In this document: positions 1 to 12,400 of the stretch, one piece after another
Numbering within the stretch: the stretch's first letter is position 1
Layout of the letters: every line of letters begins with the position of its first letter
Assembly: GCF_037042905.1 (NCBI RefSeq)
Contig: NC_087262.1
Span: 23,846,501 to 23,910,500 of the forward strand
Reading direction: 5' to 3'
Source of the DNA: Lytechinus pictus
Taxonomy: Eukaryota > Echinodermata > Echinoidea > Temnopleuroida > Toxopneustidae
Length of the DNA: 64,000 bases
Notes under the pieces: generated by a model
The model's input: the letters and a program-made list of their open reading frames with translations, nothing else
What the model was told of the DNA's origin: nothing
Database searches by the model: none
Translations under genes and position numbers: made by a program

Positions 1-3000
1 CCGTTAATTTTACATCTGTTGGAGTAGCGCTATTTACATATTGTATATTATAAATAGAAACTATTATTATGGTGAAAATTGATTTATAGAATGAGTAATA
101 CATGAAATATTGGCAAATCATTGTAGCAGGTAATAAATGTGATTATACATTACGTCAAAGGAAATGTGAGTTTATTAGGAGAGAAATCGATCAAATTACT
201 CTAACTGCTGTTGATCAGCATTTCTGCGTTGTCAAAGTTTTTCATTAAAAAAAATCATCCACTTTTATACTCGAATAGTTTACAGCAAAATAGTAAACGA
301 TTAGTATTGTTTTTTAATTTTCTTTGTTCATTTAAAAAAATCTCAATCTGTGTCTCCATTGGATTGCTTTAAAATGGAAGTCTGTTCCTGCCTTTTATAT
401 CAAAATAGATCATAAATATAATTGTGGATGATAATAACAACATGAAAATCACCCCAGGACACAATTTACAGGTGCGCCTAGTCTGAGGCAATGCTATTTC
501 ATTTTATTACGAATAGAGGCCATATCACGAAATCATTTCATGTTCTAGCTTCTCACACAAATAACTGTCAATGCCTTTTCATTTCGCGCTAAATTCATCT
601 CTTTTGAGAATAGGCTAGTAATGTTGACATTTCCTTTTGGACCTTCAGGCCTCTTCGTGATGATATTTTAACAAAAGTACACCACAAAAGTTTGTCGAGT
701 ACCGAAATTTGTGCTTTCATGAGTCATGAGCGAATGCATCATGGAGAAACGAAGGGGGACTTTTTCAAAGGTAAAGATCTCCAATGGTACATTTAATGTG
801 TAACAGACTAGGAAGTTGATGGTTATAATAGAGATCCATTTTGTAGTAGAAATTAAAATTTGAGCAGAAATGAAAAAAAAAGTACATTATTTTAAATTCC
901 GATGAATGATTTCGTTGCCGTTACGTGTTCAGATTTTCGATTGTGATGATGATGGTGATCAGAATAATGATAGTTATCATACTGTAGGTGATGATCATGA
1001 ATACATTAAAGTATATTTCCATATGGCTTGTTCAATAGATGGATAATGAAAAGCATTTCCCATTTTATCCCTCACAAAATATGACGTCACAATGATGAGT
1101 ATGGATCTAACTTTAGATTTTATGGCCTGTCCGGAACTATATAACAATAGTTTAATACCTGCTAATTCATTTTCAAATAAAAGTCTGCTGCAATTGAGGC
1201 TTTTGTGTGAAAGAGCAAAAGTAATAAAATAGAATGATGTAGTTTGAAAGGAATCGCATAATGATTGAGAAGTTACGATAGTTGAATCGGTCTTTAAACC
1301 ATGTTTAAACCATGTAATTCTTAAAGTAGACACATCTCTTGCAGATCGTCACCAGAAATTTGCAGCTTTCTTCCAAAAAGTAAAACAAATATTTTTTTTC
1401 GATTTTGTTAAAAGCTTTACATGTCTGTTTCTCTGATTTATATATATATATATTTTCTTTTAAGCCAATTTTTCATTTGGATAGCATTTACAAAATCAAC
1501 AGGATTTTGGAAATCTCTATGAACCCAATTATGTTAAACATACATTTTTCATAAAAAAGGTTTTATAGGCCCCCCAATAAAAAAAAACATAGCATCAGTA
1601 GGTCATTGTCCAGAGCGAAAAATTAGTATATTTTGATTTCATGTAATGACATACCTGGTGTGTGTTTGACGCCATTACCAGTATATTCATTTACATATCG
1701 CTCGTTTCATAGGTAAATAGCCATGTTTCTTGTGAAAATATGTGAAACCAATAGAAGCAGTACCGTGTTAACTTTCTCATTTTCTAAATCCAATTCCGAT
1801 TGAAATTTCAATGTTATTTTGTTTAATTGTACTCTATTGATTAAATTCACATCCGTACATGGCCCTGGTCGGAGCAGCACCTAGACATTTGACCCAAAAT
1901 CCACCTCCATTTTGGAATAAGACCATTTTCCCTTTCAAATCAGCACCCCCTCTTTAAAAAAAAAATCATTCCAATGCCCCTGAATCAATGTTGGGATGGT
2001 ATTGCCCAATAAGATGACAGAAAATACGAAGATGACAGATAGACGGACAAATGTCAACATTTCATCCGCTTGATTGCTGTTAAACAATCCACTACATCGA
2101 GTCTTTATGCTGAACTTGAAAACACGAGAATGCCAAATCGTTGGGTATTTTTTTATTCTTATAAAAGAGACATGATGTCTCGGTTGTGGGTATCACATGA
2201 CTTATCTTGGTGTTGGTGCGATGAGCAAACTTCCTTCCCATAGTTCTTTCAGAACTTCCGGTATCAAGAGGGATCAGTGAAGAGGGGGGGGGGGGGCTAC
2301 GTCTTTTCCCATTACTTAATGACAATTGAAATTGTCATTGCTCATTGCATTGTTCGAACTCGTAATATTTATTTATTGAATCATTCATTCATTCATTTAT
2401 CCATCCAGTCAGTCTTTTATTTGACTATTCAATACTGCATTTATTTCATTAGTTTATCAATATTATCCACTCAGTAATCTTTTTAATAGTTATTTATTAA
2501 TTTGTCGTGACTTTGTTCTTATACAATATTTTTGCATATTTGAACATCCACCACCAAAAAAAACAGGAATATTTTTTGCGGACTTACTGATTTAGCTGCA
2601 GTATAAGACAATTGTTTTTCAATTGATATTTTGGAAAACTATAGATTATGGAGTGCAGAGTATGATTCCATACAAACCAATGTGATAGTCTGTGGCACTC
2701 TGTGCAAAGTTCAATCTACATAACATTCGATGGTGACTGAAAGAAAATCAATGTTTATTTGAACTTGAACATTACTGAAGTTATTTTTGCTCTGTTTTAA
2801 TCCGATCTCCTTCAGTTCAGTACACAAAGTGTGATAAACATAAGTACTTTCAATGAATAATTAACGTGAAATATAATGAGTCATGGACGGTTTGTTAAAC
2901 ATACTTTAGTTTTGTATATAATTTCTTCACGGAAAGATATTATAAAGGCCTATTCCTTTCGAAGGTAATGATGACAAGTGATGATGCTAAGACTGAAAAT

Positions 3001-3205
3001 ATATATTTTTTTGTTTTAAGTTAATTATAATCCGATACGATCACATGAATCAGGTTAATGATTCTGCCATTTTTACTTCGCCCGTATCCATATTTTCAGT
3101 TGTGTATGTAGTTCTGGCTCGGTTATGAGGACCACTTCTATGTATCTTAACCGGCACCCCCTCTTCAAAAATCGTTCCTGTGCGACCGGGTCCCTGTATA
3201 ACTAA
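1..3205. other. Non-coding, AT-rich; no gene recognised
   Basis: I see no exon with splice sites and recognisable protein similarity on either strand. The short open frames have no family features. A G homopolymer lies near 2284-2296. The stretch could be intergenic, or an upstream intron of the ANTXR-like gene whose first exon was not found. Confidence 0.5.
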
Positions 3206-3384
3206 TACCTCGGTCACATTTGCTCTATATACGGCGGTTGTACGGCGAGTCGAAAAGAGCCGTTTTATTCATTTTTATTCGAACCACCTATACATGTATG
3301 TATGTACCTGGTACAAAAAAGTTAAAACGGCTGTTTTCGACTCGCCGTATATACGGCCGCCGTAGAATAAATGTGACTGAGGTA
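3206..3384. mobile_element. MITE, inverted-repeat element (TACCTCGGTCAC ends)
   Basis: The ends are near-perfect inverted complements: it starts TACCTCGGTCACATTT and finishes AAATGTGACTGAGGTA. The inversion continues inward through CGGCGAGTCGAAAA and TTTTCGACTCGCCG. No coding capacity. A related, one-sided copy lies at about 29837-29985, so this is a dispersed family. Confidence 0.75.
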
Positions 3385-5221
3385 TCCTATCCCCACAAGG
3401 TTCAATGCTCTTTCAAGAGATAAATTTATCAATACTTCTATTATGTTTTAAGGGCTCACGTATATGATTATATGACCAAAAGCTGGAAAACCATTACTAC
3501 CCCAAATGCGTGACTTTATTTTGATATTATCTAATGATTTGACCACGCAATGCCTTCCTTCCTTCAAGCGATCTAGATTTAAACTTCAGTCAGAGTTCAG
3601 GGAACTATACCATCAATGTATTGATAATTCATTATCAAGTTAACACCTTGCTAATCGGTCAAATTGTAACGAATAACCTCATGGGCAGTTACCCCGGACA
3701 ATTTACCTCTTGACATGCTTGATATCAACGTTAGACATTATATACTAAACCCTCTTTCGCTTGGGTCCCTTTGCATAGGATCCCATGCAAGTTACTGGTT
3801 ACCATTGGAAGGCACATTTCCTAAAACCTGGTCTCGCGATTTTTTTGTCTTGTCTGATTAACAATATTAATCGAATTTCCCGTGGTTTAACTTCAATGTG
3901 TCTGCAATCAGTTCATCTAAAATCCAGTTTGACTATATTCAGATATTAAACATTTATTCACTTGCACAAATTAAAATGAAATCAACAATGACATAAAAAT
4001 CATATTCTTGCTGTTGGTATAAAATAATTACAATAATAACACCAATAATGATTATAATTATAATGATAAGAATAAAAATTATAATAATGGATGACATTCT
4101 AAAAGTTTAAGCTTGGTTTTAACTTATGACTAAGTTTGTAAGATTGTATACAAAACAAAAGAATAAACTCAATAAATCGGACCAAAAAAAAACACTAATA
4201 TGTATAAAACGATGATTCAAAGTTTTTTCAAACCATACAATTATTTTAGTATTATGAAATCAGAATGTGTATCTTATCAAGTTTCTAAATGATATGAAGT
4301 GATTTAAATGATGTTACCTTATAATTATCAATGTTGTAACTTGAAGGTTAAATGTATTATTAGTCAAGATCCAGTAAAATGTATAGATATTGACTTCGAT
4401 CCAGGAAAAAATAATATAATTATTCCAAAGTCTGTTTGTCTTTTAAAACAGCCACAAATTCATGTGAACGTATTAAAAATGTCGCGTTTGCTTTCAAAAC
4501 GCATGAATTAAATGGGTATTAGGTTTATAAGTTGAAATTAGTTCTATTTTATATTAGTCATTAATATTGTATGCTTCTTTAAATCGAAAATGTATTTAAT
4601 TCCATCCATAATTAGGTACGAAGGTAACATATATTAAATTTTGATATCGGGCTTAGAGAATGCTCCATTTCCATTTGTTTTCAAATTAAAGAAAAATCTG
4701 CTAAACGAAAAGTAATAATACTGTCAATAATCAACACTTTTAGGTTACTCACATGGATATTACACCAATGTTCCATTTAATTGATAAATGGGTGATGAAA
4801 TAAGCGTTGATGAAATTTATATGAAAAGTAAGGTTGCATGATATCAATATGAAAATAAGAATAGATATTTAGTTATACAAACATACGATTGATGGTTGGA
4901 AGTTGTGCGTAATCTATTGAACTTTTCCAAGATAATTTGATTTTGCATGTCATGTTATATGAATATACAAGTTGTTTTGATAGACGCATCCACATGGAGC
5001 TTAAATAGCTGCAGAACCAGAAGGATATTCAAATGCGTGTCTAAGGGGTTAAAGGGTACGTCCCCCCCCCCCCCCCCATCCCACCAGGGGGACGCAAAGA
5101 GGGCAAAATGTAAAATTAAGGGGAAACAATTAGAGTTATCAAAAACAAGAAGACAGATGCGATAACAATTGGAAGGGGTGTAACTTCAGCGCTTCCTAAT
5201 TACTAATTATATACCTTACGT
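3385..5221. other. Non-coding, AT-rich; nothing recognised
   Basis: Only low-complexity AT-rich sequence and a C-run near 5064-5078. Short open frames here carry no recognisable domain and no convincing exon borders. Confidence 0.5.
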
Positions 5222-5514
5222 GAATAATAATAATAATAGGCATTTTATATAGCGCCATCTATCTAGAAATATTCTGTTCCGAGACGCGTTGTTATTATTA
5301 TCGTTACCCCGGCTTTAGCTCGAGCTGCCTTTGAGCGTTCATGCATTCAAGGAATTAATCCTCCCGGGTACCCATTCACCTCACCTGGGTTGAGTGCAGC
5401 ACAATGTGGATAAATTTCTTGCTGAAGGAAATTACGCCACGGCTGGGATTCGAACCCACGACCCTCTGTTTCAAAGTCAGAAGACTTATCCACTGGGCCA
5501 CAAGGCTCCACCTT
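5222..5514 (-). mobile_element. tRNA-derived SINE
   Basis: Read on the minus strand it begins with a tRNA-like head: GCCCAGTGGATAAG resembles an A box and GGTTCGAATCC is a perfect pol III B box. A body containing GGGTACCC follows, then TGGCGCTATATAAAATGCC and an (ATT)n tail. The same organisation occurs at 18602-18957. Not a functional tRNA, since the cloverleaf is degenerate and the transcript continues about 200 bp further. Confidence 0.75.
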
Positions 5515-6321
5515 GAATCAAACCTTGGATAAAATAAATTGTTCTGTTGACATGTCAACATTTTTTTTGTATGTCTATGTAATCCAGTGGAAAAAATTGA
5601 AAATTAAGTTATTCTGTTGTATTCTATATGCTGGAACATGTTGAAGGGCGCAATTTCAGCGTTTGTCTCGGGCGCCCATGTCGCCCATGTCGTAGATACG
5701 CCTTCTTGAAGATACTAGTATAAAATACAAAGCCGAGCTGAACATAACTAAACGTCAATTTATCTCTACTCAAACTTGTATCATCCCTGGTATATCATGG
5801 TCGCCCTAAGTGATATACCACATGTGTTTAATATCCTGCTACCTGTCTATGTAATCCGGAGACACTTTTCCATTTTGAAATCATCAGCCATCAAAATTAC
5901 CATTTTTTTTTTTTACAAATTGAGGCCAACATGCCGTGTTTCATGCTCTCTGAAATGTTGCCGATGAAGGTGAGTAAATTGATGATACCGAATGTTACAG
6001 TCATACCAACGAACCCGACTCCAAACCGATTGATGATTGGTATGATAATGATTTGATCGGTCCGGAATCGATTTTTATGGATGTGACTGTGTGCTATTGG
6101 GCCTTCATCCACGATGAGCAACGATGTACGATCTCCAAGGATATATCGGGGGATATCTGCTTGTGTATCGGGGTTTTTTTTTCATGCATTCTTCAAAACG
6201 CTGTCTAGAGGCTTTATATGACTGATAACTGCTAAATGCTATCCTAAATTACACCGTGTTCAAAATTGTTTTGACAACTTCTTGAAATGTAATTTGAACA
6301 GTACATATCAGACAGCTGTAT

Positions 6322-6529
6322 TAGTCTGCATGCACAGACCCTTGGTTTTTGCACTTCGCATAGTGCACAATGCAGTCTGCATTATTGAGACTAGATTCAC
6401 TATGTACTGTGAGTGATTCTACCAAGTTATTTGATACAGACATGTCTCTGCAGAGACTTTGGAGTCTAGTCTTCACTCTAGACCTATTATTGGTTGAAGT
6501 GTCAAACAGGAGTCTGTGTTTGCAGACTA
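6322..6529. mobile_element. MITE, TAGTCTGC family copy
   Basis: Bounded by TAGTCTGCATGCACAGACCC on the left and GTTTGCAGACTA on the right, an inverted terminal repeat TAGTCTGC/GCAGACTA. The interior matches 13888-14382 in reverse orientation. No open frame of note. Confidence 0.65.
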
Positions 6530-7051
6530 CTGCAATATGTCCTATGTCATGTATGTGGGTTAACTATCCAGGAGGTCATAACAAAACGAGGAAATACCAA
6601 AACTTTATTTCGTCTGATGATCTCACTCCGTGACAGAACCATGACTACCATATAGTTGGTTACAATGACCTTGATCACGTGACCTGGGTGACCTCTCTCA
6701 CGAGGTGAACCCTGGACCGGAACCGGAAGCCCGCTGTGAGGTAAACCCGACAGTTCGCATGAAACCTTGGAGGAGTTCCTCCAAAGTCAAACCAGTGAGG
6801 ATGCAAAATGTCGGATTCAGATTTACGGGCATATACATGGGGAGGCCTGACGGTTGTGTTGCCCTCTAAAAAATAGAGGGGGGTGACGGGCGGGGGTCAA
6901 GAATAAAGAGGAAAAAAAATAAAAGTGAAGTGAAAAGGGTTAAATATATTATTTTGATCCGTCAAATCTATCACAAAATTAGATTTTCGTTTTAAAAAAG
7001 GCCAGAAATTTCGCTTATTCGTGACTCTAGATTTTTTCCCTCATACGTGAT

Positions 7052-7308
7052 CAGTGGCAGATCCAGGTAGGGGCATATCCGGCCCGTGCCCCCCCCCCCC
7101 CCCCCATTTGAGTGGTAGCCCCCAATTTTTCAAGGGAATATGCCATGCATACGCACATGAGGATCGTTTTTTTTGGGGGGGGGCTGTAAATTATTTCCTG
7201 GAACAAAATGATCTCGATTTGGTAGTGAAGACCTTTTTTTTTTGCTTGTCAAATTTTGCCTGAACAAAATGTCCCCTCCCCCTTTGGAAAATCCTGGATC
7301 CGGCCCTG
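7052..7308. mobile_element. hAT-like MITE with poly-C tract
   Basis: The ends CAGTGGCAGATCCAGG and CCTGGATCCGGCCCTG are inverted repeats with the CAG...CTG borders typical of hAT elements. The flanks are TACGTGAT and TACGTAAT, an 8-bp target duplication with one mismatch, as hAT transposases make. The interior holds poly-C, poly-G and a T-run followed by GCTTGTCAAATTTT, a motif shared with the elements at 13942-14227 and 46800-47100. Confidence 0.75.
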
Positions 7309-7400
7309 TACGTAATGTTGTGCCCCTCATTATTTGTTTGCTCATTACACTGCTTGGAGCGGGGTGGGGTGGGGGGAAGGGTGAGAGATTGAAACAGATA

Positions 7401-7652
7401 CACTGTAAAAAATATTGGGTACAATTTCTACCAGCATGAGGGTAAACATGTGTCCAACCAATTCGGGGCAGTATTTTACCCAATGCGGGAAGCATTATTA
7501 TCCAGTAAGGTTAAAAAATCAGCAGCAACGTCTTTAGAATGGGCAAAATTTTCATCACACTGGATAAATAAAATGCCCAAAAGAAATGCCCAATGTTGGT
7601 TGGACACACAATTACCCTCATGCAGCACTTTTACCCAATATTGTTTAGAGTG
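7401..7652. mobile_element. MITE, CACTGTAAAAAATATTGGGT family, copy 1
   Basis: The ends CACTGTAAAAAATATTGGGT and ACCCAATATTGTTTAGAGTG are imperfect inverted repeats. Inside, GTGTCCAACCAATT and TTGGTTGGACAC are also inverted. A second copy with the same internal order lies at 25017-25238. A short GA-rich tract follows at about 7668-7690. Confidence 0.75.
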
Positions 7653-8048
7653 TAGAGAGATATAGAAAGAAAGAGAGAGAGAGAAGATGAGGAAGTGGAG
7701 GGATCGAGAGAGGGGTGGAGATCAGGAAGGGGGAGAATAGATATAAATGAATGTAATTTATTTTGCGAAATTATAATTAATATATTTGATTTGTAGATGA
7801 TTGTTACTTGAAGTACACTTGAACATTTAAGGTTTAGAGACACTGTTATTTGTTTGGTGAAAGTGTTTTGCTCTTCGCGCTAAAAAAAGGCAATGAAAAT
7901 GGTGAGTTTTGATCTCGATATTTAAGACAATGCTGGTGACCATGTCATATTTAAAGACATCAATTACGTTACATCACAAATGACCCAATTAATCTCAAAT
8001 TATAATTCAATTTTGAAATCAAGAGGCCCGCTTTATATATAAATATAT

Positions 8049-8233
8049 TGTCATGTACATGTGCGATTCTTGTCAGCGCAAGAGGGCGCCTTTGCGTAAT
8101 AAAAGAAGTTTTAAGGTAATTTTATGAATTTTGCCTCATTTTCCGTTTGTTTCTGTTTTGTATTGTTGATGGAGTTGTTGTGATAGTCATACCAGGAAGG
8201 GTATTTTCTTAAGCTCCCCTCCCTGATATGACA
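8049..8233 (+). repeat. 5' LTR, 185 bp
   Basis: Begins TGTCATGTACATG and ends CTGATATGACA, so the termini TGTCAT/ATGACA are inverted repeats with canonical TG...CA. By eye it is identical to 13396-13580. It contains AATAAAAG at about 8099, a possible polyadenylation signal. Confidence 0.95.
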
Positions 8234-8235
8234 TA

Positions 8236-8253
8236 TGGGGGCTTGTCCGAAAT
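8236..8253 (+). promoter_or_regulatory. Primer binding site, tRNA-Pro-like
   Basis: TGGGGGCTTGTCCGAAAT lies two bases after the 5' LTR. It differs at three of 18 positions from the tRNA-Pro primer site known from murine leukaemia virus and other elements. Primer identity is inferred. Confidence 0.75.
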
Positions 8254-8958
8254 ATAATTTTACAAGCCATTTTTCTTGCTCGGGTTGTGTCCGATCTCGC
8301 TTTTGTTTACGTTATTGTCCCACGTATCTAATTTGATGTCGGGGGTTTTCTCTGCTTTGAGTTTGGCATTTGCCTACTGCTTGCTTGTCTCGGCTACTTC
8401 TGTACTAAGTTACATGTAGCGTAGGCGTTGTTTGTGGTCTCGATTTCAGGATTTAGGTCTATTTATTAAATAGCTTGTACTGCAGTCGTTGGCTGGTGCT
8501 ATTTAATATTCTTACTGTCAATACTGTGCATTTTTCTGCACTTTCCAGGACATTTTTCGTTGCGATTCTGCTCTGTTCATTGCCTGGATGAGTTTGGCCG
8601 GCAAGGACATTTCGTAACGTTGTCTACTTTGATGATTTAGACCTATCCTTGATTCTTGAGTCAGTCTAGGTCCTATGCCATTCTAGAGCCTTAACGTTAG
8701 AGTTAGACTCTTATTAGAATAGAGGAGTTTTTGATGTGACCTTTTTTTTTTGTCTCTTAGACTAGGTCATACTATTTTGACATTAGACCTGAACATATGG
8801 TTTCAAAACTGAAACGCGTGTGACATAGCCTGGTCCGTGGCATGGGCGCATGACATTTTAATGATTTTTTTTAGACATACTGTTGTTAGATCTCCTAAAT
8901 ACTTGTTTCTTTTCTTTCATTCTTCTTTTTTTTCTGTCAATTTACTGGATAGAGAAAT
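8254..8958 (+). other. Retrotransposon 5' leader
   Basis: About 700 bp between the primer site and the gag start, without an open frame. It is C/T-rich, ends in a T-rich tract, and probably holds packaging signals (inference). Confidence 0.6.
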
Positions 8959-9438
8959 ATGGCACAGTTTAATGTAGATACGTTTTTAGAGGCAGACCTT
9001 ACACTCGTTCGCTTGCGTCAGCTGCGTAAAGATGATCTGATAGCGGTTGGACAGAAAATGTCGCTAGATCTTTCGGATTTGAAGACTAAGGCAGAGTTAT
9101 TTTCTGCTATTGCGGCCCGTGCGGAATTGATACCTGAAAGTATGAGTGGTGATTCTGATAATGATTGTGATGACAGAACTAAACTTGACAGTGATGAAGT
9201 ACGGCTTGCACTGGCCCGTATTGAACTAGAAGAAAGAAGAGATAGGCTGAGAGCTGCTGAGCATGAGAGGGAAATGGAAAGAAAGCGACTGGAGTTTGAG
9301 ATGATGCGGCATAGTGAAATTGTGTCTCAGAGTGGGCAGTTGGGTGAGAGAGAGAAAAGGTCAATGGAAGCTGGGTTCTCTGCCAGGGTAAAGCTTATTC
9401 CAAGGTATGATGAGAGTTCTGATCCAAGATGTGAATGA
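8959..9438 (+). pseudogene. gag: gag, N-terminal part only (159 codons)
   Basis: The frame starts at an ATG shortly after the leader and encodes an acidic, then strongly charged helical region. About residues 75-112 form a likely coiled coil rich in Glu/Arg (LARIELEERRDRLRAAEHER). It ends abruptly just after LIPRYDES, where related Gag proteins continue into the capsid. No capsid and no CCHC zinc knuckle is present. The last 32 nt overlap the pol frame, which is shifted by one base relative to gag. The simplest reading is an internal deletion that fused gag to the middle of the protease region out of frame. Confidence 0.75.
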
Positions 9439-12400
9439 GGGTTTCAAATCTGTTCCTCTATATGATGTAGAACTTTGTAGTGGGCTGGTTTCTGGGCGAG
9501 TGACAGTTGGCGTTGTTTCTCGATTGCCTATGAAGGGAATCACAATGCTGCTTGGCAATGATTTGGCTGGGGGTAAGGTGCAGCCATCTACTGTGTTGAG
9601 TGACATGCCGGTAGTGGATTCCAAGACAGAGGCTTTGAAAACGGCTATCCCAGGTATTTTTCCATCGTGTGCGGTTACCAGAGCGCAGGCTATGGCAGGG
9701 CGAGATGAGAGAGAGGTTGAAAATGGTGGTGACATAGATTTAGGGGATACAATTTTCAGAGATCTGAGTGAGAGAATGAATAGTCAGACTGGTGATGATA
9801 GGACTGTTTTCAGCCAGCCTGCCTTGATTGCAGCCCAACAGTCAGCTGCAGACTTGAAGGGTTTGTATCATGTTGCTTTGACAGCAGAGGAGGCTGAGAA
9901 GGTCTCACAGTGTTATTACATCAAGTCTGGTGTGTTGATGCGAAAATGGTGTCCTCCTGGTCGCCCAGCTGATGAAGATTGGGTTGCGGTAGATCAGATT
10001 GTTGTCCCGCCCCAGTATCGAGCAGAGATTCTAAGGTTAGCTCATGATATTCCCCTTGCTGGACATCTAGGTGTGAGGAAGACAGTGGCCAGGATTAGGG
10101 CTCATTTCTACTGGCCTGGTCTCAGGAAGTGCGTATCTGAGTATTGTAAGTCATGTCATGTCTGTCAGGTGGTGGGCAAGCCACAACATCACATCAAACC
10201 AGCCCCACTTATTCCAATTCCTGTTTTTCCTGAACCATTTAGCCGTGTATTGATAGATTGTGTTGGCCCTTTGCCGAAAACCAAGGCAGGTTATCAATAC
10301 TTGCTTACTGTCATGGATTCCACCACACGTTTTCCAGAAGCTTTTCCGTTGAGGAACATTAAGGCTAAGACGGTTATTGATGCCCTCTTGGTGTTCTTCA
10401 CACGCTATGGACTCCCTCAAGACATCCAGTCAGATCGGGGCTCTAATTTCACGTCTAGTGTATTCCAGGAGGTGATGCATCAATTAGGAATCAAGCAGGT
10501 AAACTCATCACCTTACCACCCACAGTCGCAGGGTGCCCTTGAGAGATACCATCAGACCTTAAAGACAATGATCAAGTCTTACTGCTCTGAGAACTCTGGA
10601 GACTGGGAAAAGGGCATTCCTTTCCTCCTATTTGCCTCTCGTGATACTCCAAATGAATCTACGGGATTCACCCCATTTGAGCTTGTGTTTGGCCATGAGC
10701 CAAGAGGTCCTCTCAAGGTAGTGAAGGAGCATATGTTGTCAGATTTTGGGGTGGAGAGTGGGAATGTGCTTGATTATGTGTCACAATTTCGTGAACGACT
10801 CTTGAGGGCGTGTGAACTCGCGGGGGAACATTTGAGGTTGTCTCAAGGTGCAATGAAGGCCCGGGCAGATAAGAAGGCAGAACCTCGCTCATTCGAGCCT
10901 GGTAGCAAAGTCCTTGTGTTACTGCCCATCCAGGGTGAACCTCTTAGAGCAAAGTTCAGTGGTCCATATGTGGTAGAGAAGAACTTGGGTAAAGAAACCT
11001 ATCTTGTGAGTACTCCAGATAGGAGAAAAACAAAGAGGGTTTGCCATATTAATATGCTGAAGAAGTATTATGATCGTGACGAGGTGGCGACAGTTGCTGT
11101 TGTTTGTGAAAAGGCAGCAGAACATATTCCTGCAGAACTTGAAATCCCGGTGGAAGCGGAGATTGGTGAAGGGATTTCTGGAAAGGTGAATAACTCACAG
11201 GTGATGGCTGATCCCTCAAAGATATTGGGTCATCTATCAGATTTTGAACAGCAGGATGTAGTGCAAATACTTCTTGATTACCCTGAAGTATGTGGAGATA
11301 AGTTGGGATATACCGGAGAGACTATTCATGATGTTGATGTAGGCGATCATCTGCCTATTAAACAACATCCCTACCGTTTGAATCCAAGAAAGAAGAGCCA
11401 GGTGCGGAAGGAACTTGAGTATATGCTTGCATGCGGTGTCATTGAGCCTAGTCAGAGCTGCTGGAGTTCACCTGTAGTTCTTGTTCCAAAACCAGATGGG
11501 AGTCAGCGTTTTTGCATTGACTACAGGAAAGTCAATGCTGTAACAAAACCTGACTCATTTCCTCTACCTCGTATTGAGGATTGCATTGATCAGATTGGTA
11601 ATGCAAGGTATATCACAAAGCTGGATCTGATGAAAGGTTATTGGCAGGTGCCATTAACAGAGAGGGCTAAAGAACGTTCTGCATTTGTGACCCCACAGGG
11701 GTTATTCCAGTGTCGGGTTATGCCATTTGGCATGAGGAATGCTCCAGCGACATTTCAACGGCTCATGAATTGTGTAATTGCCGGACTGGACAATGTTGTA
11801 GTATATCTTGATGATATTCTAGTAGTTAGTGATACCTGGTCAGATCATCTAACTTGCTTGAGAGATGTGTTTGTCAGATTGACCAAGGCAGGACTTGTTG
11901 TGAATTTGTCCAAGTGTGAGTTTGCGCAGGCAACAGTATCTTACTTGGGTCATGTAGTAGGGCATGGACGCGTTGCCCCACGAGAGGCAAAGATCCAAGC
12001 TATTGTGGATTTCCCTGCCCCTTCCACAAAGAGGGAGGTGATGAGGTTTCTGGGCATGTGTGGGTTTTACCGCAAGTTTGTTCCGAATTTCAGTGACATT
12101 GCTATTCCTCTTACAGATCTTCTCAAGAAGGGGACCAAGTTTGATTGGACCAAACCATGTGAGATTGCCTTTCAGAAATTGAAAGCTGTTCTTATCTCAA
12201 AGCCTGTATTGCAGGCTCCTAACTTTGAGCATCCGTTCCTACTGGCCACTGATGCAAGTGAGGTAGGAGTTGGTGCAGTTCTCCTTCAGTTGGATGAAGA
12301 GGGTTTCATGAAACCCGTGAGCTACTTTTCGAAGAAGCTTGATGTACACCAGCAAAGATACTCTACGGTAGAGAAGGAGTGCCTAGGTCTGGTGCTGGCA

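Noticed and set aside
2277-2477. Small open frames in the first 8 kb as host genes
   Set aside because: Low-complexity or AT-driven frames without domain, splice context or codon pattern of a gene. The same applies to most short frames between 49 and 56 kb.
7200-7235. GATCTCGATTTGGTAG as the missing ANTXR first vWA exon (FDL-like)
   Set aside because: It lies inside the hAT-like MITE at 7052-7308, has no donor in the required phase and no signal peptide upstream.
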